Shown piece after piece: positions 8,250 to 16,767 of a stretch of 64,000 nt of DNA. The stretch's first letter is position 1. Each line of letters opens with the position of its first letter. Under the pieces are notes generated by a model. The model saw only the letters and a program-made list of their open reading frames with translations. It was not told where the DNA came from and made no database searches. The stretch is from assembly GCA_040382935.1 (NCBI GenBank), contig JBEIEP010000003.1:62001-126000 (forward strand), in the 5' to 3' direction. The DNA comes from JALQUL01 sp040382935. Lineage in GTDB: Bacteria > Pseudomonadota > Gammaproteobacteria > Burkholderiales > Burkholderiaceae_C. Both the position numbers and the translations under genes were made by a program.

Positions 8250-11200
8250 CTATTTCCAGTTCGCAGTTATCACAGGGTTGAGCACCGTTTGATACGTACT
8301 AAGCAAGGTGGTTTGTCCCGCTGAAGGTGGTGAGAATGCCGCCATGGCTGAGACCAACGCATCGACTTGGGTGTTAAGCAAGATTTTACCGTCGGTGGTT
8401 TTGAATTGCTCGATTTGATAGCCTTTACCAGAATACCAATTCTTAATCGTTGCCGCGTCTTGGGTTCCAATAATGCTCACTTGCAGATCAACACCCTTGC
8501 GGGCAAACCACAACTGCTTGGTATCAATGGCAGAGCCAAATGCTAAAACGTCGGTATTGTTCAGTGACGCATCGTTTTCACTGATGATGTCGATTGCCGA
8601 ACCTCTACCCATCTGATAGGTGTCGTTGCCGGTACCTCCGTACAGCGCGTCATTGCCTGCGCCACCTGCCAATGTGTCATTACCCGCACCGCCCACCAAG
8701 GTATTGTTGGCGCTGTTTCCTACGATGACGTTGTTTAATTCATTGCCCGTACCGTTAAGGGCTGCCGTACCCGTGAGGGTGAGGTTCTCGACATCGGCCG
8801 CCAGTGTGTACGATATGCTGGATTGAACCAAATCGGTTCCCTCAGATGCGAACTCATTCACCACATCACCGGCGTTGTCCACCACATACGTATCATTGCC
8901 ATCGCCTCCAACCAAGCTGTCAGCGCCTGCGCCTCCATTGAGTACGTTGTTGGCCTCATTGCCAGTGAGGGCGTTAGCCAAACCATTGCCCGTGCCGTTG
9001 ATCGCCAGCGTGCCCGTGAGCACCAGGTTTTCGACATTGGCACTCAGCGTGTAAGTCACACTAGACAGAACCTGATCAGTTCCCGCTGAAACGGCCTCGA
9101 TAACCACGTCGCCTTGGTTATCTACGACGTAGGAGTCATTGCCTTCTTTTCCTATCAGGGTATCTGCTCCTTCGCCACCGTTGAGATGATTGTTCGCCGA
9201 ATTGCCAGTAATGGTGTTGGCCAGCACATTGCCTCTTCCGATTTTCGCGGCGTTGCCTATTAGCGTCAGGTTCTCAACGTCGGGAGGCAGCGTGTAGGTC
9301 ACACTGGACAGAACCAGATCAATGCCGGCCATAGCGGCCTCAATGACCAGGTCACCCCTGTTATCCACTACGTAGGTGTCGTTACCCGCGCCACCCATGA
9401 GCTTATCGGCCCCCGCTCCTCCGTCCAATCTGTCATTTCCAGCTCCCGCGCTTAAGGTGTCATTGCCAATTCCTCCTATGAGGGTTGAACTACTGTCAGA
9501 ACCCATGATCACCTGATCAGCCGATTCGACGACAATCGCAAAGTCATCGAACACCGTTTTGCCCGCTTTGTCCGTCGCGCCAACTCGCACAATGACTGTT
9601 CCCTCTATAGGGGCCGTACCTCTAAGAGTGCCTGTGCTGGCATTAAACGTTAACCAAGATGGCAAAGTCGCGCCTGTGGACAAAATGGCTTTGTAAGTCA
9701 ATGCATCGCCTGCGTCCACATCCGCAAAGGAGTCCCGCGGAACCACGTAGCTGAATGCAGTACCTTGTGTCACGGTTTGGTCCGAAATGGGCGTCCCGAC
9801 TGTGGGCGCGTCGTTCACCTCGGTAACGTTCACGGTCAGTGTGTTGGGGCTTGCATCGAAGTTGTCTTTTTGGTCTTGGACGCTGAAGCCAACGGTTGCG
9901 TAGCTAACCCCATTGGCGTTGGTTGCCGGGGCAAATCTGAGTTTGGCATCGGTAATGTCGGCTGCGGCAATCACTTGTCCTGCTTGCACAGAGAGCCCAG
10001 CGAGTGTGAGACTGCCATTGCCGGGCAAGGTGTCGATGCGCACGGCACTTAAGGTGTCTCCTGTGGTGCCAGCGACAAAGCCAAAGTCAGCCAGTTTCAT
10101 CGTGTAGCTGGTGTCTTCGTTGGTCGTGATGGTATTGTCGGTACCAGCCGGGGGCAACGCCAATGCGATCACCGGCACTGTGGCAGTACTGGCTCGGCTC
10201 TCCAAGGTTCCAGCACCGTCGGTGTAAGTGGCCAATACCCGAACCGATTTGCCCACCTGATCTGCACTGAGCGTAAAGTCGGACTCGGTAGCGCCGTCAA
10301 TGGCGCTCCAAGTTGTGACACCAGTTACTGCATCGGTCACCCCGCTGAACCACTGGTAGCTAATGGAGCCTAAGCCGTCTGCATCTGCCAGCGTGCTGCT
10401 TGCACTCAGCGTTTCGTTCTCCTTCGCTGTACCTGTTAGGGTGATGGTTCCGGTTGGGGCACTGTTTATTTTTTCCTCTGCAACAGCATCCTTCAGTACT
10501 TGCACAAATTCGGTCATGCTGTAAGACTGGCCAGCCCATTTCACTTGGAAGTTACCGTTAAGTTGCAAGGTGTCGTTTTGCGAGTACCGCAGGGTCCACT
10601 CGGTGTCTGAACCCGTAAGCTCCATGGTATCCAGCGCAGAGCCTGAAATCGAAAGGGTATTGGCACCTTCAGTATCGTTAACGACGCTGACGACACCCGC
10701 GTCATCACCTTTTGCAAATACATAGGTGTCGTCGCCCACGCTGCCTTCGAGTTTGTCCTTGCCCAGCCCGCCAAACAAGGTGTCATTACCCTCACCACCC
10801 AGCACACGGTCATCACCCGCACCGCCGTCAAGCAGGTCGTCGCCTTCGTTGCCAGAGAGGTCGTCGTCCCCATCGCCGCCCAACATAAAGTCGTTACCCG
10901 CTTCGCCAAACAGAGTGTCGTTTCCGGCTCCACCGTCCATCACATCGTCTTTGGCACCACCAAACATACGGTCATTGCCTGCTTCGCCCCACATCAGGTC
11001 TTTGCCAGAGTCGGTCTCGCTGATAAGTCCGGCTTTGTCGTCACCGTACATCAGGTCGTCGCCGTTCCCGCCCAACATCGAGTCGTTGCCCGTTTGCCCG
11101 GCCATCCAGTCGTTGCCGTCACCACCCAACAACTTATCGGCACCACCACCAGCATCTATTCGGGCCGGGGCAAGAAGCCCTGCCGGGTTGGTCAATGTGA

Positions 11201-13952
11201 AATCGTCTACGTCAGAAGCTCCCCAGGTCCAGCTGAAAGCGTTGCCCGAAACCACCGTCACAGGGTTTACTGCGTAGTTGCCTGCATCGGCGATGACCAT
11301 TGCACTGCGCGTGGTGTTCCAAGACAGGGACAGGGTAGTAAAGCCTGCGTACGGTAGTCCAATCGCCCTAGAGAACATGGTGTAGCGGGCGTCACCAAGC
11401 ATCAGGTCCGCGCCCGCACCCCCGTGTACGATATCGTCTCCTGCACCGCCAAAAAGCACGTCGCTACGCCGACTTCCAACGATCGAGTCATTGCCTAGCT
11501 CGGCGGTGATCCAGTCGCCTCGTTCGCCGCTGTCGGCCGCCGTGGTCAGGTGAGTATTGTCATCGTAGCCGCCCCATAGCTGGTCGTCCCCAGCACCACC
11601 CATCAGCACGTCTGAGTCGCCACCACCGTAGGCCACGTCGTTGTCGCTGGCGGTGGTGCCGCTGGCGATGAAGTTGGATCCGGTGCGTATAAAGTCGCGC
11701 CCTGCACCGCCCACCACCAAATCATCCCCTCCATTGGCTAGAACGTAGTTGCTCAAGCCGTCCCCGGTGATGATCCGGTCATTAAAATGGCTACCTGTAA
11801 CGGAGTCGCTCTTGGCGCCGCCGTCAAAAGATACGCCGCCAGGGGCCTCTAAGGCGTTAATGTTGAAATAGGCTGTGCCACGGCTGAAATCCATTACAGC
11901 GCTGTAAGCGGGTTCTTTGATACTGGTGCTAGTTGTGATACCGAATTGGCCTTCTGTCCAACCCACTAAGTCTGCCACGCTTGCGTACTGCCCACTGGTG
12001 GTGTCCTTGGCCGACAAACGCCAAGTGTTTTGCACGTCATCCAGTGGGCGAAGTTGGTAGACAGCGTCAGCACTGTAATAGTATTGACCACCCACGCCTG
12101 CTGCCAGGGAAAAAACGCCGTTAACTTCAATGCCGTTGATCTGAAGTATGTCGGTACCAGCCGTATCGAACACCGTGTCTATGCCACCACTACCGGTTTG
12201 CAGCAAGTAAGTGTCGCTGCCCGTGCCGCCTTCTAGATAATCTGCACCGCCCCGGCCATCTAGTGTGTCATCTCCACCGCCGCCGTAGAGGTGGTCACCC
12301 TGTATGCCGTCGTAACCCGTGAAGGAGTCGTTGCCGTCCGAGCCGAAAAAGATGTGGCGCTCGGGTAGGCCCGCACCCGCAGGTGGCGCAGTTAGCAAAG
12401 GCGTATTGCCAATGTGAGTTGCGTCGTGAATGTAGGTGACTTGGCCGATAGGGGCTCTAGCGTCCAGCAGTGTTGCACCGCTTGCAAAGTCTCCTTCATT
12501 GCGCATGACCATAGCCTGTAGCAGGGCCGCACGATCAGCGTACCAGTTGTCGGTGTACGTGGGCCGCCTGCTGGTGTCACCATATAAACGGGCGTTTTTG
12601 TCAGTCACCCAGTCGGTGTACACGGCCAAGTGGACGGCTTTGAGGGCATCGGTAGCTCCAATGTTGTTGCCGGTGCTAACGACGATGGTGCTAAGGTTTA
12701 GTAGGCTAAGGAATGCGCCAAAATCGGTCTTGGCGCTGGTTTCTATACTTGCGTTGGCAATGCTTAGGGTGACTTTTCCAGCCAATGCTATGAAAGCGTC
12801 GGAATCGGTCAGGGTTTTGAGGTTGATGTACAAATCCTGTCTGGAGGTACTGAATTTAGCGGGGTCCTCGGGCTTATCCTCCTCCTTCTCCATTGTCGGG
12901 ATATCTTGTGATGTGGGAGGCGTCGATGAGCCTGTGATAATTCTTCGCAGCCCATCCAAGAGGTTTTCGTAAGACATACCCGGCGTATTGGCACCGGTGT
13001 CAAAAAAAGGCTTGGCCAGTCGTGCGTCCGCCGCAAAGCGCAGATCCAATTTACCCATGGCCTCGGTCAGCGCCAAGCCGTCTGCCACGTTAGCGACCGA
13101 ATGGTTGGAGCCAAAGGGTGCAAACAAGGTCGAATAAGTCTCCATGCCAACAGTGACGGTTTGGCCAGGATGTCGGGTGCCGATTTCAGAAACACCGTCG
13201 CCAACAGATTCGATACGGGTAATAGCCGATTCAATCCACGGCTTAAAATTGTATAAATAGGCTTCAGCCTGTGGATAAAACCCAGGTGCGTTCACGGTGA
13301 CTGCATCGTTAAATAGACCGGGGAAAAGCCGCTGAGCCAACAATGCCATATGCCCTCCCAAACTATGGCCTGCCAAGGACACTTTTGCACCCACCGGAAT
13401 AAGGGCATTGCCTGCGCCTTGACCTGCGTCTATGCCTTTGTCTGCACGCAATGCGGAGGACAGTACTTTTAGTTCCGGGTATTCGCGACTGAAGCCCACC
13501 ACGTTAAACAATGCACTCAGTTCAGCATTTGTGTACTGAACAGTTGCCCCGGCTCCCGTCTGCAATTGTTTAATGTACCGATATAAGCCCAGTACCTGCG
13601 GACGGGCATAGCCATACTCGCCGATTTCCAAATCGGTCAGAAAGAGGTCACGACCCTTGTCGTTTTCGAACTCCGTGCCAGCAATAGCCAATATCAAACG
13701 ATTGGCGCTGTTTCGATCTTGAAACAGCGTGCCGCTGAACCCTCCCGTAATCATGGTGTTGAAATCACGGTATTGGTTGAGTACTAGGTAGCGGTTGGTG
13801 AAGTCTTCAGCCTGCCCTTGGGAAAATGGGGAGTTTGGGGAAAGGGTTAGTTGGGTTTTCTGCGTCACTACATCGGTAGAAGCATCTTGCAGCTCTGCAT
13901 AGGCCGCCTGAGCAAGTTGCGCAAATTCCTTAAGTTCTGTCGTAGTTTTCAT
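8250..13952 (-). CDS. giant RTX protein with N-terminal lipase-like alpha/beta hydrolase domain
   Basis: A 1900-residue protein, probably secreted by a type I system. Residues 1-340 look like a class 3 lipase: AIAGTEF near 90 and the nucleophile elbow GHSLGG with Ser197. Calcium-binding nonapeptide blocks (GGxGxDxLx) follow near 535-590, 720-850 and 930-1085. Next come an Ig-like segment (about 1170-1265), a cadherin-like one (1268-1384) and a putative-Ig segment (DADVDAGD-type, 1384-1478). Three 81-residue RTX repeats run from 1523 to 1765. The end (about 1785-1900) resembles the haemolysin-type calcium-binding related domain, and there is no N-terminal signal peptide. Type I transporter genes are not in the window. 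It follows the 248-residue membrane-protein gene by 32 bases, so the two probably form an operon. An adhesin or lipolytic toxin role is inferred. Confidence 0.85.
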   Translation of the reverse strand: MKTTTELKEFAQLAQAAYAELQDASTDVVTQKTQLTLSPNSPFSQGQAEDFTNRYLVLNQYRDFNTMITGGFSGTLFQDRNSANRLILAIAGTEFENDKGRDLFLTDLEIGEYGYARPQVLGLYRYIKQLQTGAGATVQYTNAELSALFNVVGFSREYPELKVLSSALRADKGIDAGQGAGNALIPVGAKVSLAGHSLGGHMALLAQRLFPGLFNDAVTVNAPGFYPQAEAYLYNFKPWIESAITRIESVGDGVSEIGTRHPGQTVTVGMETYSTLFAPFGSNHSVANVADGLALTEAMGKLDLRFAADARLAKPFFDTGANTPGMSYENLLDGLRRIITGSSTPPTSQDIPTMEKEEDKPEDPAKFSTSRQDLYINLKTLTDSDAFIALAGKVTLSIANASIETSAKTDFGAFLSLLNLSTIVVSTGNNIGATDALKAVHLAVYTDWVTDKNARLYGDTSRRPTYTDNWYADRAALLQAMVMRNEGDFASGATLLDARAPIGQVTYIHDATHIGNTPLLTAPPAGAGLPERHIFFGSDGNDSFTGYDGIQGDHLYGGGGDDTLDGRGGADYLEGGTGSDTYLLQTGSGGIDTVFDTAGTDILQINGIEVNGVFSLAAGVGGQYYYSADAVYQLRPLDDVQNTWRLSAKDTTSGQYASVADLVGWTEGQFGITTSTSIKEPAYSAVMDFSRGTAYFNINALEAPGGVSFDGGAKSDSVTGSHFNDRIITGDGLSNYVLANGGDDLVVGGAGRDFIRTGSNFIASGTTASDNDVAYGGGDSDVLMGGAGDDQLWGGYDDNTHLTTAADSGERGDWITAELGNDSIVGSRRSDVLFGGAGDDIVHGGAGADLMLGDARYTMFSRAIGLPYAGFTTLSLSWNTTRSAMVIADAGNYAVNPVTVVSGNAFSWTWGASDVDDFTLTNPAGLLAPARIDAGGGADKLLGGDGNDWMAGQTGNDSMLGGNGDDLMYGDDKAGLISETDSGKDLMWGEAGNDRMFGGAKDDVMDGGAGNDTLFGEAGNDFMLGGDGDDDLSGNEGDDLLDGGAGDDRVLGGEGNDTLFGGLGKDKLEGSVGDDTYVFAKGDDAGVVSVVNDTEGANTLSISGSALDTMELTGSDTEWTLRYSQNDTLQLNGNFQVKWAGQSYSMTEFVQVLKDAVAEEKINSAPTGTITLTGTAKENETLSASSTLADADGLGSISYQWFSGVTDAVTGVTTWSAIDGATESDFTLSADQVGKSVRVLATYTDGAGTLESRASTATVPVIALALPPAGTDNTITTNEDTSYTMKLADFGFVAGTTGDTLSAVRIDTLPGNGSLTLAGLSVQAGQVIAAADITDAKLRFAPATNANGVSYATVGFSVQDQKDNFDASPNTLTVNVTEVNDAPTVGTPISDQTVTQGTAFSYVVPRDSFADVDAGDALTYKAILSTGATLPSWLTFNASTGTLRGTAPIEGTVIVRVGATDKAGKTVFDDFAIVVESADQVIMGSDSSSTLIGGIGNDTLSAGAGNDRLDGGAGADKLMGGAGNDTYVVDNRGDLVIEAAMAGIDLVLSSVTYTLPPDVENLTLIGNAAKIGRGNVLANTITGNSANNHLNGGEGADTLIGKEGNDSYVVDNQGDVVIEAVSAGTDQVLSSVTYTLSANVENLVLTGTLAINGTGNGLANALTGNEANNVLNGGAGADSLVGGDGNDTYVVDNAGDVVNEFASEGTDLVQSSISYTLAADVENLTLTGTAALNGTGNELNNVIVGNSANNTLVGGAGNDTLAGGAGNDALYGGTGNDTYQMGRGSAIDIISENDASLNNTDVLAFGSAIDTKQLWFARKGVDLQVSIIGTQDAATIKNWYSGKGYQIEQFKTTDGKILLNTQVDALVSAMAAFSPPSAGQTTLLSTYQTVLNPVITANWK
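8658..9386 (-). repeat. three tandem 81-codon RTX repeats
   Basis: Three consecutive units of exactly 81 codons each begin GND(T/S)YVVDN and contain YTL(x)3VENL, GN(x)LxN and GNxxNNxLxGG. They encode residues 1523-1603, 1604-1684 and 1685-1765 of the RTX protein. Copies have diverged but keep identical length, which suggests expansion by unequal crossing-over. Confidence 0.85.
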
Positions 13953-13984
13953 AGAGTATCGTCGAAGGTTGTAATGTAAAAATA

Positions 13985-14731
13985 TTAGTATTTGGGAAAT
14001 TCAAAGATCAGCGAACGGAGCACTCCGTCGGGATTTTTCTGTTCAGCCCGCTTGTTTAGAGTCGCCTTTGAATTATCAGGTGGAGCAGCCAGACCCCAAA
14101 TATTCGGGCACCGCCAACGCGGCACCCCATCGGGATACCTAATGCCGGTCCAGTAATGCTCAAAGGTGGTGTAGCGGGCGTACATTTGGCCATTTCGAGT
14201 CAGTAGCAAGTCTTGGCGCCAGTAGTATTTGCCTGAGGTTGATTTTTTGCTTATTTCATATACATTGGGATCGATTTGGTCCAATGGCTGGATGTTTAGC
14301 ACATAAGGCAACTCCTTGTACCACTCCACTGGCCTAGGCGCTTCGGTTTTGGGTACTGCGGTGTAAGCGACAAACGAATTGAGTATGCGCCCATCCGTAC
14401 TACGGTTCTCCGTCATTATTTCTACCACCCGTGCGTGGGGGAAATACCAATTGAACACACCCTCAGCATCCATTTTGGTAGCTCCTCTCCACATATACCG
14501 CACCCGATCGGTTTTCTCGGGCTGTATGAACACCTTAAGCCCGCCCTCGGCCTGGCACATGCGCTCGTGCTCGCGCTCTATATAAAAGTAGTCCCAGCAA
14601 TACGCCACTGCGGCGATGCTTAACAAGCCCCATAGGATGAGGCGGTGCGACCAGTTTTTGATCCTTTTCCAGATGTAGATGTACAGAAAAGGGTAGGCCA
14701 ACACCAAAATGTAAAACAACAACCAACTCAT
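13985..14731 (-). CDS. membrane-anchored protein of unknown function upstream of the RTX gene
   Basis: A 248-residue protein I do not recognise. It opens with two hydrophobic segments (residues 2-18 and about 30-46) separated by the basic IWKRIKNWSHR. A soluble, aromatic-rich domain follows, starting near CQAEGGLKVF and probably periplasmic. The start at 14731 is chosen because its ATG overlaps the stop of a 21-codon leader (ATGA); an upstream in-frame extension to 14938 runs into the repeat and the neighbouring gene. It precedes the RTX gene by 32 bases on the same strand. Position and topology would fit an immunity-like or accessory partner of the lipase-like RTX protein, but that is only inference. 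Confidence 0.6.
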   Translation of the reverse strand: MSWLLFYILVLAYPFLYIYIWKRIKNWSHRLILWGLLSIAAVAYCWDYFYIEREHERMCQAEGGLKVFIQPEKTDRVRYMWRGATKMDAEGVFNWYFPHARVVEIMTENRSTDGRILNSFVAYTAVPKTEAPRPVEWYKELPYVLNIQPLDQIDPNVYEISKKSTSGKYYWRQDLLLTRNGQMYARYTTFEHYWTGIRYPDGVPRWRCPNIWGLAAPPDNSKATLNKRAEQKNPDGVLRSLIFEFPKY

Positions 14732-14793
14732 GCGGCGCTCCACATTCCCATCTGACGGCTGGTGACGGTAACAAACAGGCGGCGTTGGGTCAT
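14728..14793 (-). CDS. 21-codon leader derived from the start of metG
   Basis: The metG start codon and first nine codons (MTQRRLFVT) are present here as a second copy. They run on into unrelated sequence and stop after 21 codons. The start overlaps the stop of the 129-residue gene upstream (ATGA). Its stop overlaps the start of the 248-residue gene downstream (ATGA). A peptide may be made, or the frame may simply couple translation between the two genes. This is too short for normal gene finders. Confidence 0.5.
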   Translation of the reverse strand: MTQRRLFVTVTSRQMGMWSAA

Positions 14794-14809
14794 GGTGATG
14801 CGGGGTGGG
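14767..14809. repeat. direct repeat copy B: orphan metG start region
   Basis: This matches 8067-8109 at 42 of 43 positions in the same orientation. Here the metG sequence is cut off after nine codons. Together the copies bracket a 6.66-kb block holding the RTX gene and its upstream partner. Confidence 0.92.
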
Positions 14810-15179
14810 GATTACCCGTAACGCGGTCCGGCAGTAGACGCGTGGCTCTGTCCTTGCCCAGCAGAAAAACCAGGGTATCGCCACCGGCCGTGACGCTGGC
14901 CCAGACCAAGTAAGGGGCAAATACCAAGAACCCACCAAAGAAAGCGATAACGCCCATCACGATACCGGCAGCGCGAAACTGGTGCCGCCAGGCGATCCAA
15001 ATCGCCGAGAGACTGACGTAAGACATAAAGTCAAGGTTGAACTGGCCTGACCAGGTCAGACTGGTGATGTTGGAAACGAACACCGGCACCAAATCCCATC
15101 CCTGCTGGGCTCCCACCACCAAGGTGTAAGCAGCCAGGCCTGCGAATAGGGCTACTAGATAAATGCGTAACACGGTCAT
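14790..15179 (-). CDS. small integral membrane protein, DUF2834-like
   Basis: A 129-residue hydrophobic protein with three or four membrane segments: LYLVALFAGLAAYTLVVGA-like residues 4-24, YVSLSAIWIAW near 53-64 and GIVMGVIAFFGGFLVFAPYL near 72-92. The overall pattern recalls the DUF2834 family of unknown function, though I cannot confirm the match. The start at 15179 has a good ribosome site (GGAGA, 5 bases upstream). The last codons and stop lie inside the metG-derived repeat, so the C-terminal tail (after about residue 120) may be altered relative to homologues. It is the first gene of a likely operon with the leader, the 248-residue gene and the RTX gene. Confidence 0.65.
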   Translation of the reverse strand: MTVLRIYLVALFAGLAAYTLVVGAQQGWDLVPVFVSNITSLTWSGQFNLDFMSYVSLSAIWIAWRHQFRAAGIVMGVIAFFGGFLVFAPYLVWASVTAGGDTLVFLLGKDRATRLLPDRVTGNPHPASP

Positions 15180-15243
15180 TGGTTCTCCTTTGGGGGTGGT
15201 GCGGTTGAGGGGATTAAGTCAATGAAGGCAGATTCAATTGAGT

Positions 15244-15582
15244 TCATGAATTCTTCCATTCTTCAATGAGTTTGTCGATGTCGATTGGTTGATTTTTTTC
15301 TGAAAAATCCTTATGCATGAAACGGTACCGCACCAAACCATAACAGACGCAGACTGCACCCCCTTGGTCTGTACGTACTCTGACTTCAAAAAACTTTTCG
15401 AGGGCCCAGTCTGTGGGCGGTCTGACGGGCAGGAGGGGTGTATCTAGTCCCTCACTATACGGTGCAAGGCGTGAAATTGGCGCAGTTCCACAAACTGCGC
15501 CATTCTGAACCACTTGCGGATCAATCTTTTGGAAATCTAACCATTCACGACCGCCGCGACGACACCGTAATACCCGCCACAA
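15244..15582 (-). CDS. hypothetical protein overlapping the transporter gene end
   Basis: An open frame of up to 112 residues, unrecognised. Its 5' end overlaps the last 38 bases of the upstream transporter gene in another frame, so the annotated start is doubtful. A GTG at 15513 would give 89 residues, but no clear ribosome site supports either. The segment DWALEKFFEVRVRTDQGGAV and the charged end look protein-like rather than random. No signal peptide or membrane segment is seen. It could be a truncated gene left after rearrangement. Confidence 0.35.
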   Translation of the reverse strand: MWRVLRCRRGGREWLDFQKIDPQVVQNGAVCGTAPISRLAPYSEGLDTPLLPVRPPTDWALEKFFEVRVRTDQGGAVCVCYGLVRYRFMHKDFSEKNQPIDIDKLIEEWKNS

Positions 15583-16474
15583 TCAACGCAAAAGCCAGCA
15601 AGTGATAGCCCTGCGGTGCCTGCCCCAAAAACACCGTTGACAGCAGGGCAGCAAACACGGGGGTCAGGTTAGAGAAGAACGAGGCGATGGTGGGGCCTAC
15701 GCCTTGCACACCGGCACTCCAGCATCGGTAGGCCAATAGTGAAGGGCCTACGGCCACGTACAGCAAGGCGGCCGCTAAACCCCAACTCCAATCGATGAGC
15801 GCTTGCTGGGGTGTGGTGCTATGGTGGGCCAACCATTGCCATTCTGCGGCAGTAAAAAGACCCGACCAAATCAAGCCAAAAAACATCTGGCCGATCAAAA
15901 AAGCCGACCAATCCTGGCGTATGGCTTTGGGTTCTGTGGGGGTGGCCAGCAGCCAGCTGTACCAGGCCCAAACCAAGGAGGCCAACACCATCCAGGCGTC
16001 ACCGGGCACCAGTTGGATGCTAAGGAGTTTGTGCAATTGCCCCTGGGCGATCACTGTGAACACACCGGCCATCGACAAAACCGCACCCACCAAGGATTGC
16101 CTAGAGATGGAGGTACCAAAAAACAGTTTGCCAATCAGCAGCATCCAGATGGGGGTGCTAGAGGCCACCAAGGTGGTGTTCAGGGGTGACGAGGTTTGCA
16201 GCGCCACGTACTGCAAGGTGTTGTAGCCACCTGTGCCCAGCAAACCCAACAAGGCAAAGCGCCGCCACGAGGGCCACAGCGCACTTGAGGGGCGCAGCAC
16301 CCCATAGGCCAATGGGATCAGCAAAACAAAGGCCAGCACCCAGCGTAAAAAGTTGAGGGTGATGGGCGGAATATGCGGTGCCACCATACGCCCCACCACG
16401 GCGTTGCCCGCCCACATCAATGGGGGTATCACGAGCATCAAGGCGATAAGGGGTGTGATTTTTGGAGTGTTCAT
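15545..16474 (-). CDS. DMT superfamily (EamA-type) transporter
   Basis: A 309-residue inner-membrane protein with about ten hydrophobic segments arranged as two EamA repeats. The first repeat includes LIALMLVIPPLMWAGNAVV and ITLNFLRWVLAFVLLIPLAY. The second includes LVWAWYSWLLATP and ends in APQGYHLLAFALIVAGITV. The NFLRW and NLTPVFAALLS motifs are typical of this family of drug/metabolite exporters. The substrate is unknown. The start ATG at 16474 faces the divergent formate dehydrogenase operon across a 293-base intergenic region. Confidence 0.88.
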   Translation of the reverse strand: MNTPKITPLIALMLVIPPLMWAGNAVVGRMVAPHIPPITLNFLRWVLAFVLLIPLAYGVLRPSSALWPSWRRFALLGLLGTGGYNTLQYVALQTSSPLNTTLVASSTPIWMLLIGKLFFGTSISRQSLVGAVLSMAGVFTVIAQGQLHKLLSIQLVPGDAWMVLASLVWAWYSWLLATPTEPKAIRQDWSAFLIGQMFFGLIWSGLFTAAEWQWLAHHSTTPQQALIDWSWGLAAALLYVAVGPSLLAYRCWSAGVQGVGPTIASFFSNLTPVFAALLSTVFLGQAPQGYHLLAFALIVAGITVSSRRS

Positions 16475-16630
16475 GGTGGGGGCAAAGAATAGCCCAATTC
16501 TGTCTTGGTCTGACCAAGGTGCCCGTTTGTTTCACGGCAACCCACCGGATTGGGCCGAGGTGGGTCGGACTTCCGCTAGCCTGGGGCGTGTACAGAACAC
16601 TGCAAAGTGTCATGAAATTCTTTAATTAAG

Positions 16631-16686
16631 GAACCCTCGGGTTCTTTGGGTCCGCAACGGTGGTCTTTGGGCGACTTTTGCGGACC
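16631..16686. promoter_or_regulatory. inverted repeats in the EamA-fds intergenic region
   Basis: The 293 bases between the divergent transporter and formate dehydrogenase genes hold two inverted repeats. One is GAACCC, a 2-base loop and GGGTTC at 16631-16644, followed by TTT. The other is GGTCCGCAA (16649-16657) paired with TTGCGGACC (16678-16686), also followed by TTTT. They could be operator sites or attenuator hairpins ahead of fds. No convincing sigma-70 promoter was identified. Confidence 0.4.
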
Positions 16687-16767
16687 TTTTCACGGTGGCC
16701 GCGTTTTTCAGTGTGACAATTCGGCCCATGTGATGCCCCATGATGGATTTTGTACAAAGCCACTCCC

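Noticed and set aside
10726..11277. 183-codon open frame on the plus strand, Ser/Pro-rich
   Set aside because: It is the antisense of the RTX calcium-repeat coding region; its regular Ser/Pro pattern is just the complement of GGxGxD codons.
14732..14938. In-frame extension of the 248-residue membrane-protein gene
   Set aside because: It reads through the metG-derived repeat and the end of the neighbouring gene in another frame, giving a Pro/His-rich, non-family-like sequence.
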